From: Fidelibacterota bacterium UBA1134
Lineage (GTDB): Bacteria; Fidelibacterota; Marinisomatia; Marinisomatales; S15-B10
Direction of reading: 5' to 3'
Assembly: GCA_002311975.1 (NCBI GenBank)
Contig: DCAL01000115.1
Location: forward strand, 1 to 15,822
Length of the DNA stretch: 15,822 nt
Within the stretch, counting starts at the first letter, position 1. Each line of letters begins with the position of its first letter. The notes under the pieces are model-generated. The model worked only from the letters and a program-made list of their open reading frames with translations, did no database searches and was not told where the DNA came from. This document shows positions 6,829-13,968 of the stretch, piece by piece. Position numbers and translations under genes: made by a program.

Positions 6829-7571
6829 AACAGATTCATGTGAATAAGACGGCCATCCCGGGGGTGTTCACTTTTTTTAATCTTCTCTTCGGCTTTCTGG
6901 CGATTCTACAGTCGGCCTTGGGATCTTTCGGAAAGGCGGCATGGTTAATCCTGGCGGCATCTCTTTTTGACGGTCTTGACGGTGCTACAGCTCGATTGCT
7001 GAAAGTTCCTTCCAACTTTGGTAAACAGTTTGATTCTGCTGCCGACCTCGTTTCTTTCTGCGCCGCACCGGCTGTGCTGCTGTATTTTGCTTACACTGAA
7101 GGGATGCACCCCTTTCTGGGAGCGATGATCAGTTTTATTCCACTTTTTGCCGGTGCTTTCCGGCTGGCTCGCTTCACCGTTCAGAGTGACGACGCACCGA
7201 AGCATTTCTTTATAGGATTGTCCAGCACGGCTCATGCACTGACTTTTGCTTCATTTGTGCTTTTCAATCAGGGCATTTACGGTTCACCGGGAGACCCCCG
7301 CATTGCGCTCCTGCTGGCGCTCTTGCTGTCCTTGCTTATGGTCAGTCATATCCCTTATGCGAAGTATATCGGCGTCAACTGGCACGGCCGTATGAAAGTT
7401 GTGGCACTCATGCTGTGTGTGGGCGCCCTCACGTTCTGGAAGAGCCTCATCCTCTTTCCTCTGGCGGTTCTCTACGTCACCGGCGGAATAGTTAAGACTT
7501 TTCTTCATCATGATGAGGCTCAGATCGAAGCTAAAGTAGTTCCAAAGCGCAGATTCTTCAAGAGGAAGTGA
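6825..7571 (+). CDS. pssA: CDP-diacylglycerol--serine O-phosphatidyltransferase
   Basis: This 248-residue integral membrane enzyme makes phosphatidylserine from CDP-diacylglycerol and serine, feeding Psd. The complete CDP-alcohol phosphotransferase motif is present: Asp49-Gly-Leu-Asp52-Gly53, Ala56-Arg57, Gly66, Asp70 and Asp74, with standard spacing. Several hydrophobic helices precede and follow it, and the tail is basic (ends KRRFFKRK). The next gene follows after 3 bp. Adjacent psd and pssA genes are common in bacteria. Neighbouring family members (e.g. phosphatidylglycerophosphate synthase) are less likely given the psd partner and the N-terminal motif position. Confidence 0.92.
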   Translation: MKQIHVNKTAIPGVFTFFNLLFGFLAILQSALGSFGKAAWLILAASLFDGLDGATARLLKVPSNFGKQFDSAADLVSFCAAPAVLLYFAYTEGMHPFLGAMISFIPLFAGAFRLARFTVQSDDAPKHFFIGLSSTAHALTFASFVLFNQGIYGSPGDPRIALLLALLLSLLMVSHIPYAKYIGVNWHGRMKVVALMLCVGALTFWKSLILFPLAVLYVTGGIVKTFLHHDEAQIEAKVVPKRRFFKRK

Positions 7572-7574
7572 CAG

Positions 7575-7865
7575 ATGGCAGAGAGACGTCAAGTAAAGGT
7601 GATTGTTCTCATCCTGTTCGCCGGCTCCATGGTGGGAACATACATCGGCGAATTACTGGGGTTTGTCCTCCCGGAGGGGGTGGTGAGGCAGTTCTTCCTT
7701 CAGAGCGCGGAGTTTTCTCTCGGTGGACTTTTCGGCGGCAGTGATGACGCTCTAAGTCTGAATCTGGGCGTATTGACACTTATTCTCGGGCTCAAGATAA
7801 AGCTCAATTTTACCGGCCTTTTTGGTCTGGGCGCGGCATACTATTTCTTGCGTTATTTCAGATAG
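7575..7865 (+). CDS. Small membrane protein, DUF4321-like
   Basis: This 96-residue protein has an N-terminal hydrophobic helix at about 8-32 (IVLILFAGSMVGTYIGELLG), a short loop with GGLFGGSDD at about 49-58, and a second hydrophobic region at about 61-92. The layout, including SLNLGVLTLILGLKIKLNFT (about residues 61-80), resembles DUF4321, a small family of unknown function. Family assignment is from memory of its pattern and not from a search. The ATG has a good Shine-Dalgarno, GAGGAAG (7562-7568), inside the pssA 3' end, 6 bp upstream. It lies between phospholipid synthesis and tatA, which suggests a membrane role but nothing more precise. Confidence 0.75.
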   Translation: MAERRQVKVIVLILFAGSMVGTYIGELLGFVLPEGVVRQFFLQSAEFSLGGLFGGSDDALSLNLGVLTLILGLKIKLNFTGLFGLGAAYYFLRYFR

Positions 7866-7875
7866 TCTTAAGAAC

Positions 7876-7880
7876 GGAGG
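7876..7880 (+). promoter_or_regulatory. Strong ribosome binding site for tatA
   Basis: A full GGAGG lies 5 bp before the tatA ATG. Together with the GGAGGGG before batC it is the closest match to a consensus Shine-Dalgarno seen in the window, which fits a pore subunit needed in many copies. Confidence 0.75.
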
Positions 7881-7885
7881 TTACG

Positions 7886-8125
7886 ATGGAACAGATACTG
7901 CATATCCCTATCCTCATCGGCGGTCTCGGCGGCTGGGAAGTCTTCCTGATCCTTCTCGTCGTACTGTTGCTGTTTGGTGCGAAACGCCTCCCCGAACTTG
8001 CGCGGGGACTGGGCAAGGGAATCCGGGAATTCAAGGGTGCCGTTGAGGGCATCGAAAAAGAGCTGGATAAAACCGTGGATTCCATAGAGAAAACAGCGGA
8101 GAAGCCGGATTCTCCGGGTGAATAG
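7886..8125 (+). CDS. tatA: Twin-arginine translocase TatA/TatE family subunit
   Basis: This 79-residue protein forms the pore-type component that exports folded proteins with twin-arginine signals across the inner membrane. It has a short periplasmic N-terminus and one membrane helix at about 17-30 with Glu18 near its start. The Phe30-Gly31 hinge follows, then the amphipathic helix KRLPELARGLGKGIREFKGA (about 33-52) and a charged tail. The FGAKRLPELARGLGK block is diagnostic. TatB is possible in principle, but the short length favours TatA. No tatC is in the window. Its stop overlaps the gatA GTG start by 8 bp. Confidence 0.94.
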   Translation: MEQILHIPILIGGLGGWEVFLILLVVLLLFGAKRLPELARGLGKGIREFKGAVEGIEKELDKTVDSIEKTAEKPDSPGE

Positions 8126-9488
8126 AACTGCTGTCTCATCTCTAGATCCTGCCCAGAAACTGAAGGGCTTCATCAAGGGAGCGGAGAAATACGCTCAGAA
8201 TAACGCCATTGTCCTGAGTCCTCAGGAAGGGCTCTACCGGGAATCAACGCTTCAGAGCGGAATTCTGGGCGGTCGAACCATCGCCGTGAAGGACAACATA
8301 GTGGTGAAAGGGTGGCGAACCACCTGTGCGTCCGATATTCTCGATGAGTATGAATCGACCTACCGCGCCACTGTGATCGAGAGGATTTTGGTGCAGGGTG
8401 GCGTCATCGTGGGCAAAACGAACCATGACGAATTTGCAATGGGTTCCTCCACTGAAAATTCCCGTTTCGGGGCGGCGAAACACCACATAGACAATGAAAG
8501 AGTTCCGGGTGGTTCGAGCGGCGGCTCGGCCCTTTCTGTCGCCTTGGGACTCACCGATCTTGCTCTCGGTTCGGATACCGGAGGCTCTGTGCGTCAACCG
8601 GCAGCATTCTGTGGCGTGTACGGTCTCAAGCCGACCTACGGCAGGGTGTCGAGATATGGACTGGTGGCATTTGCCTCCTCATTCGATCAGATCGGTCCGT
8701 TCGCTAAAACTACCTCCGGTATCGCAATTCTTCTGCAAGCTATCGCCGGAATCGATGAGAAGGATTCAACATCTTCCGCGGAACCTGTCCCGCAATACTC
8801 ACAACTGCTTGAAGGTGATCTGCCGCAGAGCATAGGGGTACCGTGGGATTTGCTTTCAGAAGGCGTCGATGCAGAGATCCTGGAGAGACTTAAAGGTGTC
8901 CTCTCAGCGCTTGAGGATGCGGGCTGCAAGATCGAGAGGATCACCTTACCCCATTGCAAGTATTCTATCGCCACGTACTATGTCTTGACGATGGCGGAAG
9001 CTTCATCGAATCTGGCGCGCTTCGACGGCGTGCGCTATGGATTGAGTGAGAGAGATAAGACGCTGGAAGAGATGTATCGCAACACACGATCCAAAGGGTT
9101 TGGCGATGAGGTGAAACGCCGCATCATGCTCGGTACCTATCTTCTTTCATCAGGCTACTACGACGCCTACTACCTCAAAGCCCAGAAGGTCCGCCGCCTC
9201 ATCAGAAATGACTTTGCGGATGCATTTTCTCGAGTTGACGCTATTATGCTCCCGACTGCACCTACACCCGCATTTAAACTGGGAGAACATTTAGATAATC
9301 CCCTTGAAATGTATCTTGCCGATATATTTACGACGCCTATGAGTCTGGCCGGAATCCCTGCCATCAATATTCCGGTGGGAGTCAACACCTCGGGACTACC
9401 TATCGGTCTCCAACTGGTTGGCGACTTCTTCGCTGAAGAAACAATTCTCCGCCTCAGTCATTACATCGAACAGAACTTAACTCTCTGA
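8118..9488 (+). CDS. gatA: Aspartyl/glutamyl-tRNA(Asn/Gln) amidotransferase subunit A
   Basis: This 456-residue amidase subunit releases ammonia from glutamine for GatB to convert Glu-tRNA(Gln) or Asp-tRNA(Asn) to the correct aminoacyl-tRNA. The Ser-cisSer-Lys triad is Lys58 (AVKDN), Ser133 (GGSSGG) and Ser157 (SDTGGSVRQPA). The spacings equal those of S. aureus GatA (79, 154, 178). LSSGYYDAYYLKAQKVR near 343-359 separates true GatA from other amidases. Compared with S. aureus numbering about 21 N-terminal residues are missing. The frame upstream of GTG 8118 opens only at 8088 after a TAG and has no ATG/GTG/TTG, so this start is the only standard choice. gatB and gatC are not in the window. 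It overlaps tatA by 8 bp and is followed 3 bp later by batA. Confidence 0.95.
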   Translation: MNRTAVSSLDPAQKLKGFIKGAEKYAQNNAIVLSPQEGLYRESTLQSGILGGRTIAVKDNIVVKGWRTTCASDILDEYESTYRATVIERILVQGGVIVGKTNHDEFAMGSSTENSRFGAAKHHIDNERVPGGSSGGSALSVALGLTDLALGSDTGGSVRQPAAFCGVYGLKPTYGRVSRYGLVAFASSFDQIGPFAKTTSGIAILLQAIAGIDEKDSTSSAEPVPQYSQLLEGDLPQSIGVPWDLLSEGVDAEILERLKGVLSALEDAGCKIERITLPHCKYSIATYYVLTMAEASSNLARFDGVRYGLSERDKTLEEMYRNTRSKGFGDEVKRRIMLGTYLLSSGYYDAYYLKAQKVRRLIRNDFADAFSRVDAIMLPTAPTPAFKLGEHLDNPLEMYLADIFTTPMSLAGIPAINIPVGVNTSGLPIGLQLVGDFFAEETILRLSHYIEQNLTL

Positions 9489-9491
9489 ATA

Positions 9492-10484
9492 GTGCTCGAA
9501 TTCGCCCATCCCTGGATCCTCCTGTTTCTGGTGGTTGTGCCGCTCACTGCTTGGTGGTACGTGCGCTGGGGACGCCGCGCTGAAGGGACAGTCCAGTTTT
9601 CCTCCATCAGGCTGCTGCCGAAAGTGTCGCGCCTGTCAGGCGAGTGGAAGGTCAGACTGTTGATGGCATTGCGGCTCACCATCATCGCTCTGCTGATCAT
9701 GGCTATGGCAAGACCGCGCGCCGTATTGGATCTTTCTGAGACATCGGTGAATGTGGTGGACATGGTGCTCGTTCTCGATATCAGCAGCAGTATGCGCGCC
9801 GAAGATTTCAAGCCCAATCGGCTGGGAGCGGCCAAACTGACTGCGAAGAAATTTATCAAGGATCGGGAAGGAGACCGCATAGGCCTGCTCGTTTTCGCCG
9901 GCGAAAGTTATATCCAGTGTCCGCTCACCATAGACTACGACGTTCTCCAAGGACTGCTGTCTCAGGTGACGATCATTGATGAAGCTCATGACGGCACTGC
10001 AATCGGCATGGCTATTGCTCACAGCATCAACCGGCTCAGGAGCAGTGATGCCGCCAGCAAAATTATGATTCTACTCTCTGACGGCAGCAATAATGCCGGG
10101 GAGCTCGATCCCATCACGGCAGCCGGCTTCGCCGCCGAGTACGGTATCAGAATCTATGCCGTCGGTGTGGGGAATAGAGGGAAAGCTCCATATCCGGTGG
10201 ATGACCCCGTCTTCGGCAAGCGCTATGTGCAGGTGGACGTCGATATGGATGAGGCGACGCTGCGAAAGGTCGCTTCTGCCACGGGGGGCAAGTACTTTCG
10301 TGCTACCGATGAAGAGAGGCTCAAGGAGATATACGAAGAGATAAATCAGTTGGAGCGGACTGAAATTACGGTGAAGGAGTTCTTCGAATACCGGGAACTC
10401 TTCATATGGTTTTTGCTGCCTGCCGTTATCTTCATGCTCAGTGATCGTGTTCTGTCGGACATTATTTTCAGAAGGAAGAATTAG
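9492..10484 (+). CDS. batA: BatA: VWA-domain membrane protein of the Bat (aerotolerance) cluster
   Basis: This 330-residue protein has two N-terminal membrane segments (about 8-24 and 55-72), a von Willebrand factor A domain (about 88-285) and a C-terminal membrane helix (about 302-320). The metal-binding MIDAS is complete: Asp96-Ile-Ser98-Ser-Ser100, Thr169 (DGTAIG) and Asp197 (LLSDGS). LEFAHPWILLFLVVVP at the N-terminus is a standard BatA opening and fixes the GTG start, although no clear Shine-Dalgarno precedes it. Bat proteins were named from Bacteroides aerotolerance; their biochemical role is not settled, and a membrane complex with MoxR-type ATPases is usually proposed. It lies 3 bp after gatA, where moxR and a DUF58 gene would usually be found. 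Confidence 0.9.
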   Translation: MLEFAHPWILLFLVVVPLTAWWYVRWGRRAEGTVQFSSIRLLPKVSRLSGEWKVRLLMALRLTIIALLIMAMARPRAVLDLSETSVNVVDMVLVLDISSSMRAEDFKPNRLGAAKLTAKKFIKDREGDRIGLLVFAGESYIQCPLTIDYDVLQGLLSQVTIIDEAHDGTAIGMAIAHSINRLRSSDAASKIMILLSDGSNNAGELDPITAAGFAAEYGIRIYAVGVGNRGKAPYPVDDPVFGKRYVQVDVDMDEATLRKVASATGGKYFRATDEERLKEIYEEINQLERTEITVKEFFEYRELFIWFLLPAVIFMLSDRVLSDIIFRRKN

Positions 10485-10485
10485 G

Positions 10486-11517
10486 GTGGTGGACTTCAGA
10501 TATCCTCTCGCCTTTCTTCTCTATTTTCTCTTGGGTGCGCTTCTCCTCACCGGGTGGCTGACACGCGGGCGCCGGCGGCAGGAGATTGAGCAATGGGGAA
10601 ATGAAAAGGTGAGAAATCGCCTCTTCTCTAGGATTAATCCCGGTGCCGGTCAGTGGAAACAGAGGTTGCGCTGGTGGGCGCTTGCTATTCTGATATTTGC
10701 CCTCAGCGGTCCTCAGATCGGTACGAAGCTGACGGAAGTCAAGAGGGAAGGGGTTGACATCATTGTAGCCCTCGATATCTCTTCAAGCATGACGGCCGAG
10801 GACGTGAAGCCCAGTCGCTTGCAGAAAGCAAAGTTCGAAATCTCCAGGCTCATCGGGCGGCTGAAGGGCGATCGAATTGGAATTGTTGTGTTTGCAGGAA
10901 CGAGTCATCTCTATCTTCCGATGACAGGTGATTACGATGCTGCTGAACTTTTCGTGGATGCTGTTGACAGTGACATGATTCAGACGCAGGGGACAGCGCT
11001 GGCGGATGCTCTAGAAATGGCGATATCGTCGTTTACTGAAGAGAGCGAAAAGTACAGAGTCCTTGTTCTGGTGACCGATGGCGAAGACCATGAAGGACGG
11101 GCGGTGGAGATGGCGAAGGCGGCGGCGCAAAGTGGTATTATCATCCATACTGTGGGCGTGGGGACGGTTGCGGGCTCCTTGATTCCGGTTTTCAGTGAGA
11201 GGGGAGACCGGATCGATTACAAGAAGGATCGGAAAGGTAAACTTGTGACCTCAATCCTCAACGAGCCGATGCTGAACGAACTGGCCATGCTCGGAGGGGG
11301 TGTGTTTGTTCGTTTCGATAATCGTGGCGGGTCGATGGATGATGTCCTTGAAATGATTCACGCCATGGAAAAGCGGACGCTGAAGACTCACGAATACTCA
11401 CAGTTTGAGGACAGATATCAGATTTTCCTTGCCTGCGCACTGTTGCTCTTCGCCGGTGAAATGTTTATCCCCAGCCGCGAGAAAAAACCGTCCGAATGGA
11501 GGGGTCGTTTTGTGTAG
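10486..11517 (+). CDS. batB: BatB: second VWA-domain membrane protein of the Bat cluster
   Basis: This 343-residue protein is similar in plan to BatA. It has membrane segments at about 8-23 and 62-76, a VWA domain from about 90 with MIDAS Asp97-Ile-Ser99-Ser-Ser101, QGTALADA and VTDGEDHEG, and a C-terminal helix near 315-330. It shares the ISSSM-x-AED-x-KP-x-R motif with BatA, showing a shared origin. The start is GTG 10486, or the next codon GTG 10489. AGGAAG at 10473-10478 is 7 bp upstream, and the protein then begins MVDFRYPLAF, the usual opening. An in-frame GTG at 10441 would add 15 residues wholly inside batA and is less likely. It follows batA by 1 bp and overlaps batC by 8 bp. Confidence 0.9.
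   Translation: MVDFRYPLAFLLYFLLGALLLTGWLTRGRRRQEIEQWGNEKVRNRLFSRINPGAGQWKQRLRWWALAILIFALSGPQIGTKLTEVKREGVDIIVALDISSSMTAEDVKPSRLQKAKFEISRLIGRLKGDRIGIVVFAGTSHLYLPMTGDYDAAELFVDAVDSDMIQTQGTALADALEMAISSFTEESEKYRVLVLVTDGEDHEGRAVEMAKAAAQSGIIIHTVGVGTVAGSLIPVFSERGDRIDYKKDRKGKLVTSILNEPMLNELAMLGGGVFVRFDNRGGSMDDVLEMIHAMEKRTLKTHEYSQFEDRYQIFLACALLLFAGEMFIPSREKKPSEWRGRFV
11498..11504 (+). promoter_or_regulatory. Ribosome binding site deciding the batC TTG start
   Basis: GGAGGGG lies at the 3' end of batB, 5 bp before TTG 11510. It supports that start over an in-frame codon at 11405 deep in batB. Confidence 0.72.
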
Positions 11518-12190
11518 ATATACGATCATAACGGTGCTAAGCGTGGCAACTCTCTGGAGTCAGCCTTCCGCAACGGTTGACTCGATGGGGACGGGCGGAT
11601 CCAAATCGCTGGCTTACTACGAATCCATCCTGAAGAAGTACCCCGGCATGCCCGAGGCGAAATTTGGCGCAGGTCACGCAGCCTACGAGGCGGAGGACTA
11701 TGAAAGAGCTTCGTCGGAATTCAAATCTGTTACTGAAACGGGTGAGACAGATCTGAAATCCGAGAGCTACTATAATCTCGGCAATACGCTTCATCAGCAG
11801 GGGCAGATGGAAGAGAGTCTCGCGGCTTTCCGGCAGGCATTGAAACTGAGCCCGAATGATCTTGACGCCAAGTACAACTACGAATTCACCAAACGGCTGA
11901 TGGAGCAGATGCAGCAGCAACCGGATCAGTCTAAGCAAGAGCAAGAGGACGATTCCGGAGAAGATCAGGAACAACAGCAAAAGCAGCCGCAAGATCAGTC
12001 TCAAGCTGAGAAAGAACGGCTGCAGAATCAGCCGCCGCAAAGCCAGCCGAAAGAGGCAGAAGGGGAGGCGCAAAAACGGCAAAAGCCCGATGCTGAAACC
12101 ATCCTCGACGCCCTCAAGGCGGACGAAGAAAACCTGATGAAACGGTTGTTGAGTCAGGCTAAGTCCAAAAAGAGAGAGAAAGACTGGTAA
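11510..12190 (+). CDS. batC: BatC: TPR protein with Gln-rich linker
   Basis: This 226-residue protein has an N-terminal hydrophobic signal or anchor (about 4-17) and tetratricopeptide repeats over about 32-125, with SYYNLGNTLHQQGQMEESLA (86-105) as the clearest. A Gln/Glu/Pro-rich low-complexity linker spans about 132-192. A conserved-looking C-terminal box starts at DAETILDALKADEENLMKRL (194-213) and ends KDW at the C-terminus. That tail is common in Bat-cluster TPR proteins and may bind a partner. I chose TTG 11510 because of the adjacent GGAGGGG and because the signal sequence then comes first. It overlaps batB by 8 bp, and its stop shares one base with the batD ATG. It probably acts at the periplasmic face of the membrane with the VWA proteins; this is inferred from gene context. 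Confidence 0.85.
   Translation: MCRYTIITVLSVATLWSQPSATVDSMGTGGSKSLAYYESILKKYPGMPEAKFGAGHAAYEAEDYERASSEFKSVTETGETDLKSESYYNLGNTLHQQGQMEESLAAFRQALKLSPNDLDAKYNYEFTKRLMEQMQQQPDQSKQEQEDDSGEDQEQQQKQPQDQSQAEKERLQNQPPQSQPKEAEGEAQKRQKPDAETILDALKADEENLMKRLLSQAKSKKREKDW
11768..11785 (+). repeat. 18-nt identical segment shared by batC and batE TPRs (copy 1)
   Basis: TACTATAATCTCGGCAAT occurs here and again at 14148-14165 in batE. Both copies encode the YYNLGN core of a tetratricopeptide repeat. It is a direct repeat within one operon and marks the shared ancestry of the two TPR segments. Confidence 0.9.
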
Positions 12191-13968
12191 TGCTGCCGAT
12201 CCGTCCGTTTGCTCTCGCTTTCATCGTTCTCTCCGCTCTCAGGGGTGATGTATCTGTCCTCGCCACGGTCGATGCTAATCAGATAGGACTGAATCAGACG
12301 ATCAATTTCAAGGTGACTGTGGAGGGGAGCGAAGGATTTGTCCAGTTAGATATCTCGCAGATCAAAGACTTCTCTCTGATCTCGGGTCCCGCGCAAAGCA
12401 GCAGTTTCCAGTGGATAAACGGCAAGATGTCCAGCTCGAAGACTCTCTCATGGACGCTGATTCCTAATCATCCGGGTACGCTGACAATTCCAGCGATGGA
12501 TGCTAAAGTGGATGGAAAACGTTTCCGCACAGGAGCCATTACTGTTCAGGTCACGCAGCAGGCGCAGCGGCGTTCAACGCAGAGGAACAGACAGTCGCAG
12601 CAGGAATCCGAGCCCGCCACACCCCTCATCCTTCTGAGGGCTGAGAGTGATAAGGGAGAAGCGTACCTCGGCGAGCAAATTACCGTCAGCTACAAACTGT
12701 ACACGAGGGTGAATCTTCGTCAATATTCTGTGGAGAAGCGGCCGCAGGGCGTCGGCTTCTGGCTTGAGGAACTGTATGCCCCAAAACAGCCTGCTTTAAG
12801 GGACGCTCAATTGGAGGGGGTGCGTTATAAAGTGGCGACGCTCTACAAAATTGCCCTCTTTCCCACCACCACGGGAGACTTGACACTGGACCCCATGATT
12901 TTGAATTGTACCATTGAGGTGCCGTCGAAATCGAGAGTGCCTTCCCTGTTGGATGATTTCTTTTCTGATTCCTTCTTTAAGCGGACGAAGCAGAAGATTG
13001 TGAGATCTGAGGGACTTACGCTGGCGGTGAAGCCCGTTCCGGCTGAGAGCCGACCGTCCGATTTCACCGGTGCGGTGGGCGAATTCACTCTCAGTTCCTC
13101 TCTCGACACCACATCTACGGAAGTCAATGAAGCGGTCTCTTATGTCGTGGAACTGACGGGAACGGGAAACCTGAATCTTTTTCAGCTGAAGGAGCCGGAG
13201 TTTCCTGATGGACTGGAGGTGTTCAAGCCGAAAACTTCATTCGAGAACGATCCGTTTCGAGATCAGATCTCCGGCAAGAAGCGGTGGGAGTACATTGTCA
13301 TTCCGCGCAAAGAAGGCAGATTCTTCATACCGAAATCTGAACTTGCCTATTTCAATCCCGAGGCATCTGAGTGGAAAAAAACGGCCACCGGGATGGCAGT
13401 TCTGGATGTAATGCCGGGCAGGAGCGTCATAGGGCAGGGTATGGGACTGACGAAAGAAGAGATTGCACTTCTGGGTCAGGATATACGCTACATTCGCACC
13501 AAAGCGGTACGATTGAAACCTCTCAGCGAAAGGATGATTCCGAAGCTTTTCTGGTGGTTTACAGCGCTGGCACTGGCACTCTTTGCGGCTCCCAGAGTCG
13601 TAACATCCTTCGTGGAGAGCAAGGAAGAGAGAGGTGCTCTCAGCAAGTCGCGGAATGCCATTCGCAGGGTCAGGAAGAATCTGCGTAAAGTGAGAGATCC
13701 GGCATATTTTTATCTGGTGTCGGATGCTGTTTTCGGTTACTTCGGCGACAAACTCGGCCTCTCCCGCACCGAAATGGATAGCGCTTCATTGAAGAAGCTT
13801 TTGAATGGCAGATTGGATACCGGCACCATTCAAGACTTAACAGAAATTCTCGTCTTATGTGATCGTGCCCGCTACGCGCCTTCTGATCTGGAGGATGGGG
13901 AAAAGGACGCTGTGACAGTGGCACAGCAGGCGACTGTCTTATTGAAAGAGATCGACACTGTTTTATGA
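12190..13968 (+). CDS. batD: BatD: large periplasmic protein of the Bat cluster
   Basis: This 592-residue protein has an N-terminal signal peptide (about 1-25), then a long beta-rich region starting ATVDANQIGLNQTINFKVTV near 25-44, as in BatD proteins. QDIRYIRTKAVRLK near 430-443 is a recurring BatD motif just before the single C-terminal membrane helix (about 452-466, FWWFTALALALFAAP). A basic cytoplasmic domain of about 125 residues follows. A hydrophilic Arg/Gln/Ser-rich stretch near 122-140 probably links two beta domains. The ATG overlaps the batC stop by one base; the upstream sequence is purine-rich (GAGAGAGAAAGA). The ATGA overlap with batE suggests fixed stoichiometry. Molecular function is unknown. 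Confidence 0.88.
   Translation: MLPIRPFALAFIVLSALRGDVSVLATVDANQIGLNQTINFKVTVEGSEGFVQLDISQIKDFSLISGPAQSSSFQWINGKMSSSKTLSWTLIPNHPGTLTIPAMDAKVDGKRFRTGAITVQVTQQAQRRSTQRNRQSQQESEPATPLILLRAESDKGEAYLGEQITVSYKLYTRVNLRQYSVEKRPQGVGFWLEELYAPKQPALRDAQLEGVRYKVATLYKIALFPTTTGDLTLDPMILNCTIEVPSKSRVPSLLDDFFSDSFFKRTKQKIVRSEGLTLAVKPVPAESRPSDFTGAVGEFTLSSSLDTTSTEVNEAVSYVVELTGTGNLNLFQLKEPEFPDGLEVFKPKTSFENDPFRDQISGKKRWEYIVIPRKEGRFFIPKSELAYFNPEASEWKKTATGMAVLDVMPGRSVIGQGMGLTKEEIALLGQDIRYIRTKAVRLKPLSERMIPKLFWWFTALALALFAAPRVVTSFVESKEERGALSKSRNAIRRVRKNLRKVRDPAYFYLVSDAVFGYFGDKLGLSRTEMDSASLKKLLNGRLDTGTIQDLTEILVLCDRARYAPSDLEDGEKDAVTVAQQATVLLKEIDTVL

Noticed and set aside
7868..8176. 102-codon open frame on the - strand opposite tatA
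   Set aside because: Antisense shadow of tatA and the gatA start, both firmly identified; no recognisable product.
9893..9906. 14-bp palindrome TTTCGCCGGCGAAA in batA
   Set aside because: It encodes the conserved VFAGES stretch of the VWA domain; a related sequence in batB supports codon constraint rather than a site.
10441..10485. Longer N-terminus for BatB starting at GTG 10441
   Set aside because: It would overlap batA by 44 bp and precede the conserved opening; GTG 10486 has AGGAAG at good spacing.
11405..11509. Longer N-terminus for BatC starting at 11405
   Set aside because: It lies inside batB and would bury the signal sequence; TTG 11510 has GGAGGGG upstream.
11771..11776. TATAAT inside batC (and at 14151-14156 in batE)
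   Set aside because: Part of the codons for the TPR YYNLG core; no paired -35 element seen.
11537..12082. 181-codon open frame on the - strand opposite batC
   Set aside because: Its Leu/Arg-rich product is the mirror of the Gln/Glu-rich linker of batC; no domain, and batC is well supported.
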